From NCBI GenBank assembly GCA_016744135.1, contig JADGEX010000001.1:2305029-2369028 (forward strand): a stretch of 64,000 nt of DNA, given 5' to 3'. Under the pieces are notes generated by a model, which saw nothing but the letters and a program-made list of their open reading frames with translations, was not told the origin of the DNA and did not search any database. This document shows positions 36,251 through 44,457 of this stretch, piece after piece. This DNA is from Pseudodesulfovibrio sp. (GTDB lineage Bacteria; Desulfobacterota; Desulfovibrionia; Desulfovibrionales; Desulfovibrionaceae). The number at the start of each line of letters is the position of its first letter. The stretch's first letter is position 1. A program made the position numbers and the translations under genes.

Positions 36251-36661
36251 TTAGAACTCTTTGTTCATGATTTTCAGACAGCGTAACAGGGTGTCGTGGT
36301 CTTCAGGTGGACAGGCTCCGACGAGTTCTTCGGTCAGCTGCAAATGCAGCCTGTCGTGTTCTTCGAAGAGGGCGTCTCCCTTGTCCGTCAATTCGACGTT
36401 GATGGACCGACGATCAGTGTCGTGGGGCTTGCGGCGAACGCATCCCTTTGACTCCAGCCTGTCCACAAGCACAGTCAGTGTACCTGTGGTGATGCCCATG
36501 GCTTCGGCCAGCTCTTTCATACGCATGGCTCCATGGATGCCGAGAATTTCCAGAGTATGCATTTGTGGCAGGGTCATGCCCTTTTCCCGCACCACATCGT
36601 GTTCCCACGATGAGAGTTTTTCAAAGAATTCGATAATGGCGTGGTTGATTTCGTTGATCAT
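36251..36661 (-). CDS. MarR family regulator
   Basis: A 136-residue winged-helix protein: MTLPQMHTLEILGIHGAMRM, the recognition region MGITTGTLTVLVDRLESKG and the wing VRRKPHDTDRRSINVELTDKG are textbook MarR features. GGAG precedes the ATG. It lies 9 bases downstream of a membrane exporter-like gene and is probably in the same operon, regulating it by feedback. The candidate operator is the TCAAACTA repeat region around 37425-37470. Confidence 0.93.
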   Translation of the reverse strand: MINEINHAIIEFFEKLSSWEHDVVREKGMTLPQMHTLEILGIHGAMRMKELAEAMGITTGTLTVLVDRLESKGCVRRKPHDTDRRSINVELTDKGDALFEEHDRLHLQLTEELVGACPPEDHDTLLRCLKIMNKEF

Positions 36662-36670
36662 GGTCGTCTC

Positions 36671-37396
36671 CTAAGTCGTAGATGTATACAGACTGTATGC
36701 ACCAAAGGCTATGGTCATGACACCGGCAGTCCGCATGACCATTGGTTCGACCCAATCCTGTTCAAGTGTGCGAACGAAACCCGCGGCCTTGTATATCGCA
36801 TAGATGACCGTTCCAAGAGCGGCGGCCGTGCCGATAGCATATGCACCGAATACCATAGTTCCTTTGAGGAGACTCCCAGAGTCCAGAGCATATGTATACA
36901 TGATAGCCACGGTTGGGCATGGCACGATCATGTTGACGAAACCAATGGAGAATAATCCCCACGTTGTGATGGTATGGGCAGAAGGAGCCTTGTGCGTGTG
37001 GCCACAACTACCGTGGCTGTGCTGACATGTATGTTCGTGCTCATTCTTGTGTGAGTGCGTATGTCCGTGGTCGTGGTTATGCAGCAGGGAAGGTTTGACG
37101 ATAAGGATGAGTCCAAGTGTAAGGAGTACCCCAAAGGTGATGATATCAATATAAAAGGAAAAGGATGCCGGGATTGCCAAAGAAATGGAACCGAGGGTCA
37201 GGCCGATGATAAGACAGGCGAGGGAAGTGCCTGTAATGAATGCTGAGGTCAGGGAGAACACTCGTTTTCCGTTTTTTTCGCCATATACAAATGGAGCCAG
37301 AACCAGCCACGAATGACCGCATGGATTTATGCCGTGAACAAGGCCGAGCACGATACTACTCTGAAGGGCTACCCAGAAAATTGAATCTAAAGGCAT
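36671..37396 (-). CDS. Membrane metal-exporter-like protein (NicO/TauE-like) with His-rich loop
   Basis: A 241-residue protein with six or so membrane helices. The first contains GLVHGINPCGHSWLVLAP, a His/Cys-bearing helix like those in NicO/RcnA nickel-cobalt exporters and UreH/TauE-type proteins, and the fifth contains IGFVNMIVPCPTVAIMY. Between the two helix groups lies a loop of about 35 residues dominated by His-X-His and Cys (HNHDHGHTHSHKNEHEH, then CQHSHGSCGHTHK), a likely metal-collecting segment. Start taken at ATG 37396; 14 upstream codons would lie in the promoter. Operon with a MarR regulator. The transported metal is not known. Confidence 0.8.
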   Translation of the reverse strand: MPLDSIFWVALQSSIVLGLVHGINPCGHSWLVLAPFVYGEKNGKRVFSLTSAFITGTSLACLIIGLTLGSISLAIPASFSFYIDIITFGVLLTLGLILIVKPSLLHNHDHGHTHSHKNEHEHTCQHSHGSCGHTHKAPSAHTITTWGLFSIGFVNMIVPCPTVAIMYTYALDSGSLLKGTMVFGAYAIGTAAALGTVIYAIYKAAGFVRTLEQDWVEPMVMRTAGVMTIAFGAYSLYTSTT

Positions 37397-37440
37397 ATGA
37401 ATCTCTTTTGTTTGAATGTGGTATAGTTTGAATACCAAGA

Positions 37441-37470
37441 TATATATTTATAGTTTAGTTTGATAGTCAA
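37441..37470 (-). promoter_or_regulatory. Sigma-70 promoter of the metal-exporter/MarR operon
   Basis: On the minus strand a -35 TTGACT (37470-37465) and a -10 TATATA (37446-37441) with 18-base spacing. TCAAACTA occurs once in the spacer and again just after the -10 box, a possible MarR operator. Confidence 0.6.
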
Positions 37471-37571
37471 GGTAAAGTGGCAAAAAAAAGGAAACGCCTG
37501 TAATTAACGTTTCCTTAGTGCTTTTAAAAGACAGTAAATCAGTGTGTTATCGGATCGTCGAGGTTGGTTTA

Positions 37572-38882
37572 TCACTTCGATTTTTCGTTGTTTTCCAGCG
37601 TTACAGATAATTCCGAGCCGGACTTGAGGAACAGGTCGCGTTGTGGGAACGGGAATTCGATGCCGTGTTCATGGAACAGGTTCCATATGTTGAGAAGTAC
37701 CTCGCTTCGCACGTTGGCGACACCGCTTTCCGCGTCGCTGATCCAGATGCGGAGCTGGAGGTCTACTGAATTGTCACCGAAACCGATGAGGCGAGAGGCC
37801 GGAGCGGGATTGCGGAGGGCGCGCTTGACGCCTGTGCATGCAGTGATCAGGAGCTCCAATGCCTTTTCGACATCGGAGTCATAGGCAATGCCTACCGGAA
37901 TTTTGATACGGACGTTTTTGTCCTTGTGGGTCCAGTTGATAACCTCGCCGGAAATGAGCAGCTCGTTGGGAATGAGATATTCCATTCCATCACGGGTGAG
38001 GATTGAGGCGTAGCGTCCATGCATCTCACTGACAACACCAAAGACCGTGCCTACTTCGATGGTGTCACCCGGCTTGATGGATTTGTCCATGAGCAGGAGA
38101 ATGCCTGCCACGTAGTTGGAAAAGATTGTCTTGAGGCCGAATCCGATACCCACACCGAGCGCGCTTGAAAATATGGCGAGGCTGGTCAGGTCGATACCCA
38201 CGCTGGACATGGCAAATAGGATGGCCGCTGTATACAGTCCGGTCTTGACCGTTTTGGTCATGAGCACCTGAACCGAAGGTGACAATCCTGAAATGGCGTT
38301 AATACGGTTCGTGGCGAATTGAGCAACAATGACTGCGGCCTGGAGGAACAGTGCGGCCAGCGCCATGCCTTTGATGACCCCAAAGGCCGTGAAGGACGTC
38401 TCGCCGACGGTGATGCGCAGGCCTTCCAGAAAACCCGTGATCGGGGAGAGCAATCCGAAGATGCTGAGGGCTGCGACGGTCCAGACTATCACAGCCACAC
38501 CGCGTGCGAGTGTGTGGTTGGGCATCATGCTTGTCAGGAATCGGATAATGATCCAGGCCACAGCCAGATCGCTGGCTGCGTCAAGTACTCGGGGCGTTAA
38601 ATCCATGGACCAGAATATCGCTGCGCAAACCTGCATTAAAACGATGAACAGGGCCACATTGCCAACGTCCACCAAGGCCCTGAGTAGGGAGCGGCCAAGG
38701 TCGTTTTTAATAGTATCGTCCACCCATGCGAACAAGCGGCGTTCCAGACCTCGCCAAAGAAGGACTGTCAACAGATAGGCACCGAAAACGCATCCCCATT
38801 GGGCAAGCATTGCTCCGGTCAGTACCGTGGAGTGAAGCCAGTCACTGAGGAATTTGATCGCGAATTCTATTTTTTCTTGCAT
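37572..38882 (-). CDS. MscS family mechanosensitive channel
   Basis: A 436-residue inner-membrane protein with about six N-terminal helices followed by the MscS core: pore helix region LAIFSSALGVGIGFGLKTIF, then SNYVAGILLLMDKSIKPGDTIEVG of the beta domain and the C-terminal vestibule. Such channels release solutes on hypo-osmotic shock. Longer than E. coli MscS (286 residues) because of three additional N-terminal helices, as in the YbdG/YnaI-type channels. Its end is close to no other gene; the next gene upstream is ubiA in the same direction. Confidence 0.93.
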   Translation of the reverse strand: MQEKIEFAIKFLSDWLHSTVLTGAMLAQWGCVFGAYLLTVLLWRGLERRLFAWVDDTIKNDLGRSLLRALVDVGNVALFIVLMQVCAAIFWSMDLTPRVLDAASDLAVAWIIIRFLTSMMPNHTLARGVAVIVWTVAALSIFGLLSPITGFLEGLRITVGETSFTAFGVIKGMALAALFLQAAVIVAQFATNRINAISGLSPSVQVLMTKTVKTGLYTAAILFAMSSVGIDLTSLAIFSSALGVGIGFGLKTIFSNYVAGILLLMDKSIKPGDTIEVGTVFGVVSEMHGRYASILTRDGMEYLIPNELLISGEVINWTHKDKNVRIKIPVGIAYDSDVEKALELLITACTGVKRALRNPAPASRLIGFGDNSVDLQLRIWISDAESGVANVRSEVLLNIWNLFHEHGIEFPFPQRDLFLKSGSELSVTLENNEKSK

Positions 38883-38906
38883 GGGCAGCCTTATGTCCGG
38901 TGAGTG

Positions 38907-39770
38907 TTAGCTTCGGGCTATCAGGTCGATAACTGTTCCTGCAAACAAGGCCACGGAAATAATGCCGTTCATGGTGAAGAAGGCGACGTTTACACGACTC
39001 ATGTCGTCGGGTTTGACGAGCAGGTGTTCGGCCATGAGAATAAGTCCCATTGCCGAGGCTGTGATGAAGTAGATGACGCCAAGGCCTGCGGCCCAGCCTG
39101 CAAGCAGGAAGAATGCTGCGGTGGTCGCATGACTCAAGGTGGAGATGCCGAGTGCGGCAGGCACACCCAGTCTGGCCGGGATGGAAAACAGGTTTCGTTT
39201 GCGGTCAAAGTCTGCATCCTGACAGGCATACAGCAAATCGAACCCTGCGACCCACATGGTCACGCCGCAAAAAAGCAGGACCGCGGGCAGCGTCACGGTT
39301 GGTTCTACACACAACCAGCCAGCAACCGGAGCCAATCCCAGTACCGAACCGAGTGCGAAGTGGCACCAGTAGGTGAACCGTTTGCAGAAGCTGTATGAGG
39401 CGGACATGATCAGGGCAACCGGCGACAGTTTGAGGCACAGAGGATTCATCATGGCGCAGGCAACGATGAAGACCACGGCGGTTCCCACAATGAACATCAA
39501 GGTGAAGGCCGTTGAGAGTTCGCCTGTAACCAGTTCTCGTTTCTGAGTGCGTGGATTTTCGCGGTCGATGTCGAGGTCCGCATATCTGTTGAAGGCCATG
39601 GCGAATGAGCGGACTGCGACCATGGCCACTGTCAGCACAACCAGATTGTAGAATCCCGGCCAGCCGTCTGCGGCCAGAAATGCGCCCATATATGCAAAAG
39701 GCAGGGCAAAGATCGAGTGTTCAATTTTGATCATCCGGCACACCGTGCCGAGGTCTTTGACGAGTTTCAT
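38907..39770 (-). CDS. mqnP: UbiA family prenyltransferase (4-hydroxybenzoate/futalosine-type)
   Basis: A 287-residue membrane prenyltransferase with about nine helices. The two Asp-rich prenyl diphosphate sites are NRYADLDIDRENPRT (near residue 61) and YACQDADFDRKRN (near residue 183). It attaches the polyprenyl tail to a quinone ring precursor. Sulfate reducers of this group make menaquinone by the futalosine route, so the mqnP assignment is by context and a ubiA-type annotation is equally defensible. It is followed after 24 bases by the MscS gene and preceded by a small DMT transporter. Confidence 0.85.
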   Translation of the reverse strand: MKLVKDLGTVCRMIKIEHSIFALPFAYMGAFLAADGWPGFYNLVVLTVAMVAVRSFAMAFNRYADLDIDRENPRTQKRELVTGELSTAFTLMFIVGTAVVFIVACAMMNPLCLKLSPVALIMSASYSFCKRFTYWCHFALGSVLGLAPVAGWLCVEPTVTLPAVLLFCGVTMWVAGFDLLYACQDADFDRKRNLFSIPARLGVPAALGISTLSHATTAAFFLLAGWAAGLGVIYFITASAMGLILMAEHLLVKPDDMSRVNVAFFTMNGIISVALFAGTVIDLIARS

Positions 39771-39790
39771 GTGGTGCCTGTTTTTTATTA

Positions 39791-40234
39791 TTAATACCTG
39801 TTTATCAGCGTTGCCCCGATGATGAGGAGGAAAACGCCGGCTATTCTCTGCCAGGAAATGGTGTGTACGTTAAAGCTTATTAATCCGTAGTGGTCAAGGA
39901 TCAAGGCGGCTATGAATTGTCCGGCCAGAAGCCATGCCATCATGGTCGCCGCGCCAAGTTTCCCCGCCAGAATGATGATGGCGAAGACAAAGAACGCGCC
40001 AAGTGCGCCGCCTGTCCACGCCCACAGCGGGGCAGATGTTGCCATGCCCAGAGATGGAACAGGTGCTTTGGTGGCGAATGCGTAGGCGATCAGGACCAAT
40101 GTGCCGATGGCGAATGAGGCCGTGGCAGCCCAGACGGGGTCTCCCAGTGATCCTTTCAGTCGTAAATTGATACCTGCCTGTACCGGCATCATAGCTCCGG
40201 CCAGCAAAGCGAATAAGACATACATCCATTTCAT
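39791..40234 (-). CDS. DMT family transporter, DUF606/YdcZ type
   Basis: A 147-residue protein with five predicted helices, half the size of a normal EamA transporter, as in the DUF606 family. Features: ALLAGAMMPVQAGINLRLKG at the N-terminus and FFVFAIIILAGKLGAATMM centrally. Such half-size proteins dimerise. GGAG precedes ATG 40234, which was preferred to an ATG eight codons upstream with no ribosome site. The substrate is unknown. Confidence 0.88.
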   Translation of the reverse strand: MKWMYVLFALLAGAMMPVQAGINLRLKGSLGDPVWAATASFAIGTLVLIAYAFATKAPVPSLGMATSAPLWAWTGGALGAFFVFAIIILAGKLGAATMMAWLLAGQFIAALILDHYGLISFNVHTISWQRIAGVFLLIIGATLINRY

Positions 40235-40407
40235 GACGACTCCAGTGTGGTTTGTCATTTGAAATACTATCGCTGTTTAGAGCGTTCGTCCATGGATTTG
40301 GGATTGGAATTACGCGGAATTGTTTGTTGTCTGTAACCGAAGTGGCACCCTTTACGTTCTCGAAATCTTTATGAAGGTATCGAATCAATCAGACAGGGAG
40401 GACCCTA

Positions 40408-40755
40408 ATGACCAAGACACAGATCAAGGAAATTCGTATGCACCTCGTACAGGGGTTGAACACCATGACAGAGCCTGACGTTGATGAAGCTCTGGTCGTG
40501 GAAAATTGTCCGGACGATACCGATTTTGCATCTCAACTGGCTCAGCATGGGCTGAATGTATCAATACATCGACGTCGTGTGACACGAATTCGGGAGATGG
40601 AAGACGCACTTCGGCGGTTGGCAGAAACCGATTACGGCGTGTGCGAGGAATGCGGCGAAGAGATCGGCGTAGCCCGACTCAAGGCCAATCCTGCGGCTCG
40701 GTTGTGTGTTCTTTGTCAGTCTGCGGCGGAAGAAGGGCTTACACGTTGTGCTTAA
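40408..40755 (+). CDS. TraR/DksA family zinc-finger protein
   Basis: A 115-residue protein. The C-terminal zinc finger is CEECGEEIGVARLKANPAAR..CVLC (four Cys), preceded by the helix IREMEDALRRLAETDYGVC typical of DksA/TraR proteins that bind the RNA polymerase secondary channel. The coiled-coil N-terminus is shorter than in DksA and its tip (DTDFASQLAQHGLN) differs, so this may be a specialised regulator. GGGAGGA precedes the ATG. It is followed 26 bases later by the PHP-glycosyltransferase gene. Confidence 0.9.
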   Translation: MTKTQIKEIRMHLVQGLNTMTEPDVDEALVVENCPDDTDFASQLAQHGLNVSIHRRRVTRIREMEDALRRLAETDYGVCEECGEEIGVARLKANPAARLCVLCQSAAEEGLTRCA

Positions 40756-40781
40756 CGCGCTTTTTTCCCATGGAGGTTCCC

Positions 40782-43214
40782 ATGGCTGGCTTTAAGTTTT
40801 CCGTGGACATGCATGTTCATTCCAAATTTTCCACCCGTCCGTCGCAATGGATTTTGCAAAAGATCGGGTGCCCGGAAAGTTTCACCGAACCACTTGATTT
40901 GTACAACATTGCCCGCGCTCGTGGCATGGATATGGTCACTATCACTGATCATAACACTATTGATGGTGCGTTGGAGATAGCCCATTTGCCGGGGACATTT
41001 ATTTCTGAGGAGATCACGACATATTTCCCGGAAGACAAGTGCAAGCTTCACGTGCTTGCTTATCATATATCCGAGTCGCAGCATGACGACATTCAACGAT
41101 GCCGTGAGAATCTGTTCGATCTTGTTCCCTATCTACGGGAACAGGGCATCGTCCATGTCCTGGCGCACCCGCTTTTTGCCGTCAACGACCGCCTGACGCC
41201 TGCCCATTTTGAGCAGGCGTTGCTGCTTTTTGACGTGTTTGAGGAAAATGGTACCCGCGACGCTCGGCAGAACAAGACGCTCCGGGATATCATCACCAAG
41301 CTGACGCCCATGGATATCGAGCGCATGTCAAACACCTATGGCATCAAGCCTCATGGAGATGTCCCGTGGGAAAAAGGGCTGACTGGCGGGTCTGACGATC
41401 ACAGCTCGCTCAACATTGCGCGCATGTATACCCGGTTTACGGGTGGCCCGTGCATCAACAGTGTGCTGGATGGTGTGGTGGATCACACGTGCGCACCCGC
41501 TGGGACACCGGCCACACCCCGCACCATGGCGCATAATCTGTACGGCATCGGTTATCAGTTCTATTGTTCACGAACGGGGAACATGCGGCCTGAGGTGTCG
41601 GAACATCTGTGCTTTCGATTTCTCAAGTCGATACTGGCCCCGGGTGAGGAAAAGAAGCCGACGATTTCCAGTTTTTTTCAGCGACTCATCGGGCGAGGCA
41701 AGGCTACTTTGCATAGAGAATATGGCCCGAGCGACTCCGTGCAGGAGCTGTTGCTCAAGGAAGCCGGGGATATTATCGCCCACGACCCTACGTTGATGCG
41801 TATTGCACAGGGCAATGTCAACGATGTGGTTGAGCTGGAAAAGGAATGGGCGCGATTTGTTTCACTTGCGGCCAACCGGGTTCTTTCCGAATTTGCGGAT
41901 CGGACGCTGAACTCGGTGCTTGGCGCGAATCTGTTTGATGTTTTTCATTCCATTGGATCGGCGGGGTCGCTCTATGCCCTGCTTGCTCCATATTTTGTCG
42001 GGTATGATCTTTTTTCCTCGGAACGCAGTTTTTCCCGGGAATGCATGGCCCGGTTTCAGCATAAAAAGAGTTCTCGAACCGGCGATGATCTTAAAATAGC
42101 ACATTTTACGGATACCTTTGACGAGATCAATGGCGTGGCCCGGACCATTCGACAACAGCTCAAAATGGTGGCCCGTCACGGCAAGGATATGACCGTGATA
42201 ACCTGCGGAGCCAATGCGGATGTTCCCGGTGCGGTCAGTTTTGCTCCGGTAGGGCGGTTTTCTGTTCCTGAATACCCGGAAATAACGCTTTCCTATCCAC
42301 CGTTTCTGGAAATGCTGACGCATTGTTTCGAGCAGGAGTACGATTGCATTTTGGCGGCAACTCCCGGTCCGGTCGGTTTGGCGGCTCTTGCCATATCTAG
42401 GATATTGAAGCTTCCGTTTCACGGCACATATCACACGGCGTTTCCCGAATACGTGGGCGCGTTTACCGAAGACGCTGCCTTGGAAGACGGATGTTGGCGG
42501 TATATGAGTTGGTTTTACAACCAGATGCAGGTCATTTATGCGCCGTCCGAGGCGACCAAGTTCGAGTTGGCCGACAAGGGAATCGACCCGGAAAAAATCG
42601 TAACTTACCCACGCGGTGTGGACACAGATCGTTTTCACCCGGATAAGCGTAACGGCTTTTTCAATCAGTTTGATGTGGGTAGTCGGACCAAGCTTTTGTA
42701 CGTGGGGCGCGTGTCCCGCGAAAAGGGTTTGGATGTGCTTGCCGAGAGTTTCAGGAAGGCCGTGAAGATGCGGGATGGATTACAGCTTATCGTGGTGGGT
42801 GACGGTCCCTATCTTAAGGAGATGCAACGCATACTCCGGGGCATGCCGGTGACGTTTACCGGTGTGCTCAAGGGAGAACCGCTTGCACAGGCCTATGCCT
42901 CGGCTGACCTATTCGTCTTTCCTTCGGCCACGGATACTTTCGGTAATGTGGTGCTGGAAGCCCAGTCATCAGGCCTGCCCGTCATTGTCACGGACAAGGG
43001 CGGTCCGGCAGAAAATGTTCTGCCCAATGAAACCGGCCTCATTGTCCCAGCGGATAATTCTGATTCCCTGCTTCGGGCCATCATCCACATGGTCGACACC
43101 CCGGAGCGCATCGAATACATGCGCCTCAAAGCCCGCGCCCACGTGGAAAAGCGCACCTTCGACGCCACCTTCCTCAAAACCTGGGAAATTTTTGGATCAC
43201 ACGTCGCCGCCTGA
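40782..43214 (+). CDS. PHP domain-glycosyltransferase family 4 fusion protein
   Basis: An 810-residue two-domain protein. Residues 1-280 form a PHP phosphoesterase: SVDMHVHSKFSTRPS, TITDHNTIDGALE, HVLAHPLFAVNDR and TGGSDDHSSLNIARMY supply the metal histidines and aspartates. Residues about 430-810 form a GT4 glycosyltransferase: KIAHFTDTFDEINGVARTIR, FHGTYHTAFPEY, LYVGRVSREKGLDVL and FPSATDTFGNVVLEAQSSGLP. About 150 residues of linker helix join them. The ATG at 40782 has GGAGG 5 bases upstream; the open frame begins further back inside the zinc-finger gene. A role in glycolipid or polysaccharide synthesis with coupled phosphate removal is inferred. Confidence 0.9.
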   Translation: MAGFKFSVDMHVHSKFSTRPSQWILQKIGCPESFTEPLDLYNIARARGMDMVTITDHNTIDGALEIAHLPGTFISEEITTYFPEDKCKLHVLAYHISESQHDDIQRCRENLFDLVPYLREQGIVHVLAHPLFAVNDRLTPAHFEQALLLFDVFEENGTRDARQNKTLRDIITKLTPMDIERMSNTYGIKPHGDVPWEKGLTGGSDDHSSLNIARMYTRFTGGPCINSVLDGVVDHTCAPAGTPATPRTMAHNLYGIGYQFYCSRTGNMRPEVSEHLCFRFLKSILAPGEEKKPTISSFFQRLIGRGKATLHREYGPSDSVQELLLKEAGDIIAHDPTLMRIAQGNVNDVVELEKEWARFVSLAANRVLSEFADRTLNSVLGANLFDVFHSIGSAGSLYALLAPYFVGYDLFSSERSFSRECMARFQHKKSSRTGDDLKIAHFTDTFDEINGVARTIRQQLKMVARHGKDMTVITCGANADVPGAVSFAPVGRFSVPEYPEITLSYPPFLEMLTHCFEQEYDCILAATPGPVGLAALAISRILKLPFHGTYHTAFPEYVGAFTEDAALEDGCWRYMSWFYNQMQVIYAPSEATKFELADKGIDPEKIVTYPRGVDTDRFHPDKRNGFFNQFDVGSRTKLLYVGRVSREKGLDVLAESFRKAVKMRDGLQLIVVGDGPYLKEMQRILRGMPVTFTGVLKGEPLAQAYASADLFVFPSATDTFGNVVLEAQSSGLPVIVTDKGGPAENVLPNETGLIVPADNSDSLLRAIIHMVDTPERIEYMRLKARAHVEKRTFDATFLKTWEIFGSHVAA

Positions 43215-43261
43215 TCTAGTTAAAAAGGAAGAAGTCCCAAGATATTTAAGAATGCCTTTGG

Positions 43262-43624
43262 CTATTTATCTTTCAATTCCGGGTGCCGTTCGTAGAAACC
43301 CTCAAGAGGTTCCAGTTCGGTTTGGCATTTGGGGCAAATTTCATTTGGGACTTCTGCGAAAGGAAGTGCCGTTTCGCATTTTGGGCATATGAATACCTCT
43401 GCATAGTCTCGTTGGCCTTTGCGAAAAGCCATGATGAACATGAAAAGGCCAATCGACGCTACGATTATGCCAAGTGGTATATTGTACGAGCTCCAATCCC
43501 AGCAAAATGGCCAGTGCGCATCACACCACTGAGGTGTTGTTGCTATTTGGTATCCAAGACATGTATTAACGACCCCACCAAGTAGCGTGAGAACGTTTAC
43601 TCTCTTTTCTCTTAGAGATTTCAT
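43262..43624 (-). CDS. Membrane zinc-ribbon protein, probable immunity protein 2
   Basis: A 120-residue protein with two hydrophobic segments (about 8-28 and 45-64) and a cytoplasmic C-terminal zinc ribbon FICPKCET..EICPKCQTELEP, ending GFYERHPELKDK. It is a paralogue of the protein encoded at 44111-44449; their last 30 residues are nearly identical and the DNA repeats over 74 bases. AAGGA precedes ATG 43624, which was chosen over the 47-codon longer frame. It follows and overlaps the orphan Rhs tip, the usual position of a cognate immunity gene. The immunity role is inferred from position and duplication. Confidence 0.75.
   Translation of the reverse strand: MKSLREKRVNVLTLLGGVVNTCLGYQIATTPQWCDAHWPFCWDWSSYNIPLGIIVASIGLFMFIMAFRKGQRDYAEVFICPKCETALPFAEVPNEICPKCQTELEPLEGFYERHPELKDK
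43263..43336. repeat. 74-base direct repeat, left copy
   Basis: Matches 44113-44186 with two mismatches; the first 52 bases are identical. It encodes the C-terminal tails of the two zinc-ribbon proteins and could serve as a recombination site between toxin-immunity cassettes. Confidence 0.92.
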
Positions 43625-44024
43625 TTGATGATTCCTTGTTGCCCAAAAGAATTTCGAGTGTTTCCTTGGCAATGTTTTTTCCTGCGACAAGAATTTTGCC
43701 TTCTTCTGTTTCCGGGGGGAGGCTGTCATTAAAAACATCATTAACAATACGAGGTGTTTTCTCAACCTTTTGAGGATTTGCCTTTGCCCATTCTATCCCG
43801 GCCTTAATGGCGTCTTTTCCTTTTCCTGCGACAGCCTTCGTCGCTTCTTTCCCTTGCCTGATAATCGTCGGCGCGGCTGCAACGGCTGCTGGTGCGGCTT
43901 TGGCAATTCCCGCGCCGCCTGCGGCAGTTGCGCCAATTCCTGCGTTGATGGCCGCGGCTCCTGCCATGGCCTTTGCAGTTCCTTTGGTGGCCTTGAAGTG
44001 ATCGTCTTTATTTTTCCCGGCCAA
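43566..44024 (-). CDS. Orphan Rhs C-terminal tip (start codon uncertain)
   Basis: An open frame that can begin at TTG 44024 but extends in frame to about 44063 (DRRAALTADGLGALAGKNKDD) without ATG or GTG. About 150 residues: an Ala/Gly-rich hydrophobic stretch (AMAGAAAINAGIGATAAGGAG), a Lys-rich amphipathic part (KGKDAIKAGIEWAKANPQK) and an acidic end. Sited downstream of a terminator and upstream of a second immunity-like gene, it looks like a displaced Rhs toxin tip, silent until recombined onto an Rhs gene. It might alternatively be translated from the TTG. The last 59 bases overlap the next gene. Confidence 0.55.
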   Translation of the reverse strand: MAGKNKDDHFKATKGTAKAMAGAAAINAGIGATAAGGAGIAKAAPAAVAAAPTIIRQGKEATKAVAGKGKDAIKAGIEWAKANPQKVEKTPRIVNDVFNDSLPPETEEGKILVAGKNIAKETLEILLGNKESSNEISKRKESKRSHATWWGR

Positions 44025-44063
44025 CGCTCCGAGGCCATCCGCAGTAAGAGCGGCCCGCCTGTC

Positions 44064-44104
44064 AAAAAAAAGAGGGAGCCTCGGCCAGATAGCACCAAGA
44101 CTCC
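44064..44104 (-). terminator. Intrinsic terminator between immunity gene 1 and the orphan tip
   Basis: On the minus strand, GGAGTCTTGG pairs with CCGAGGCTCC (two wobbles) across a 10-base loop and is followed by CTC and eight T residues. It ends the rhs-immunity transcript before the orphan tip. Confidence 0.82.
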
Positions 44105-44110
44105 CATGTG

Positions 44111-44449
44111 TTATTTATCTTTCAATTCCGGGTGCCGTTCGTAGAAACCCTCAAGAGGTTCCAATTGGGTTTGGCATTTGGGGCATGTGTGATTGCCAAC
44201 ATTGCGGAAATCAACTGCTGTTTCGCACTTGGGGCAAATGTAAGTTGATTCCCTCTTATTAATTGAATGCCTGCGACGGAACCATATGATGACTGGTGAG
44301 ATTATGCCAATCAAGAACAGTACAAGGCCTGCTATTCTAGGATACATAACTGGGATGTTTCGAATGTGTAAGCTGCCCGTGATTATCGCCATAGCTCCTA
44401 TCAATATGAGGCATCCAAACAATGCCGCTTCTACGAATCGTAAATGCAT
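44111..44449 (-). CDS. Membrane zinc-ribbon protein, probable immunity protein 1
   Basis: A 112-residue protein with two membrane segments (about 8-25 and 34-55), a basic turn (WFRRRHSINKRES) and a C-terminal zinc ribbon YICPKCET..HTCPKCQTQLEP ending GFYERHPELKDK. It begins 8 bases after the Rhs stop, so it is in the same operon, the usual place for the immunity gene of an Rhs toxin. The membrane location suggests that the toxin acts at or crosses the inner membrane; that is inference. It is paralogous to 43262-43624. Confidence 0.8.
   Translation of the reverse strand: MHLRFVEAALFGCLILIGAMAIITGSLHIRNIPVMYPRIAGLVLFLIGIISPVIIWFRRRHSINKRESTYICPKCETAVDFRNVGNHTCPKCQTQLEPLEGFYERHPELKDK
44113..44186. 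repeat. 74-base direct repeat, right copy
   Basis: Partner of 43263-43336; see that entry. The intervening 776 bases carry the terminator and the orphan tip. Confidence 0.92.
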
Positions 44450-44457
44450 ATACCCTG

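Noticed and set aside
44064-44107. Slippage at T8 joining ATG 44107 to the orphan Rhs frame
   Set aside because: One extra T would join the frames, but the T run is better explained as the tail of the hairpin terminator at 44075-44104.
43793-44107. 104-residue frame starting MGVLVLSG
   Set aside because: It overlaps the terminator and lies out of frame with the better supported orphan Rhs tip.
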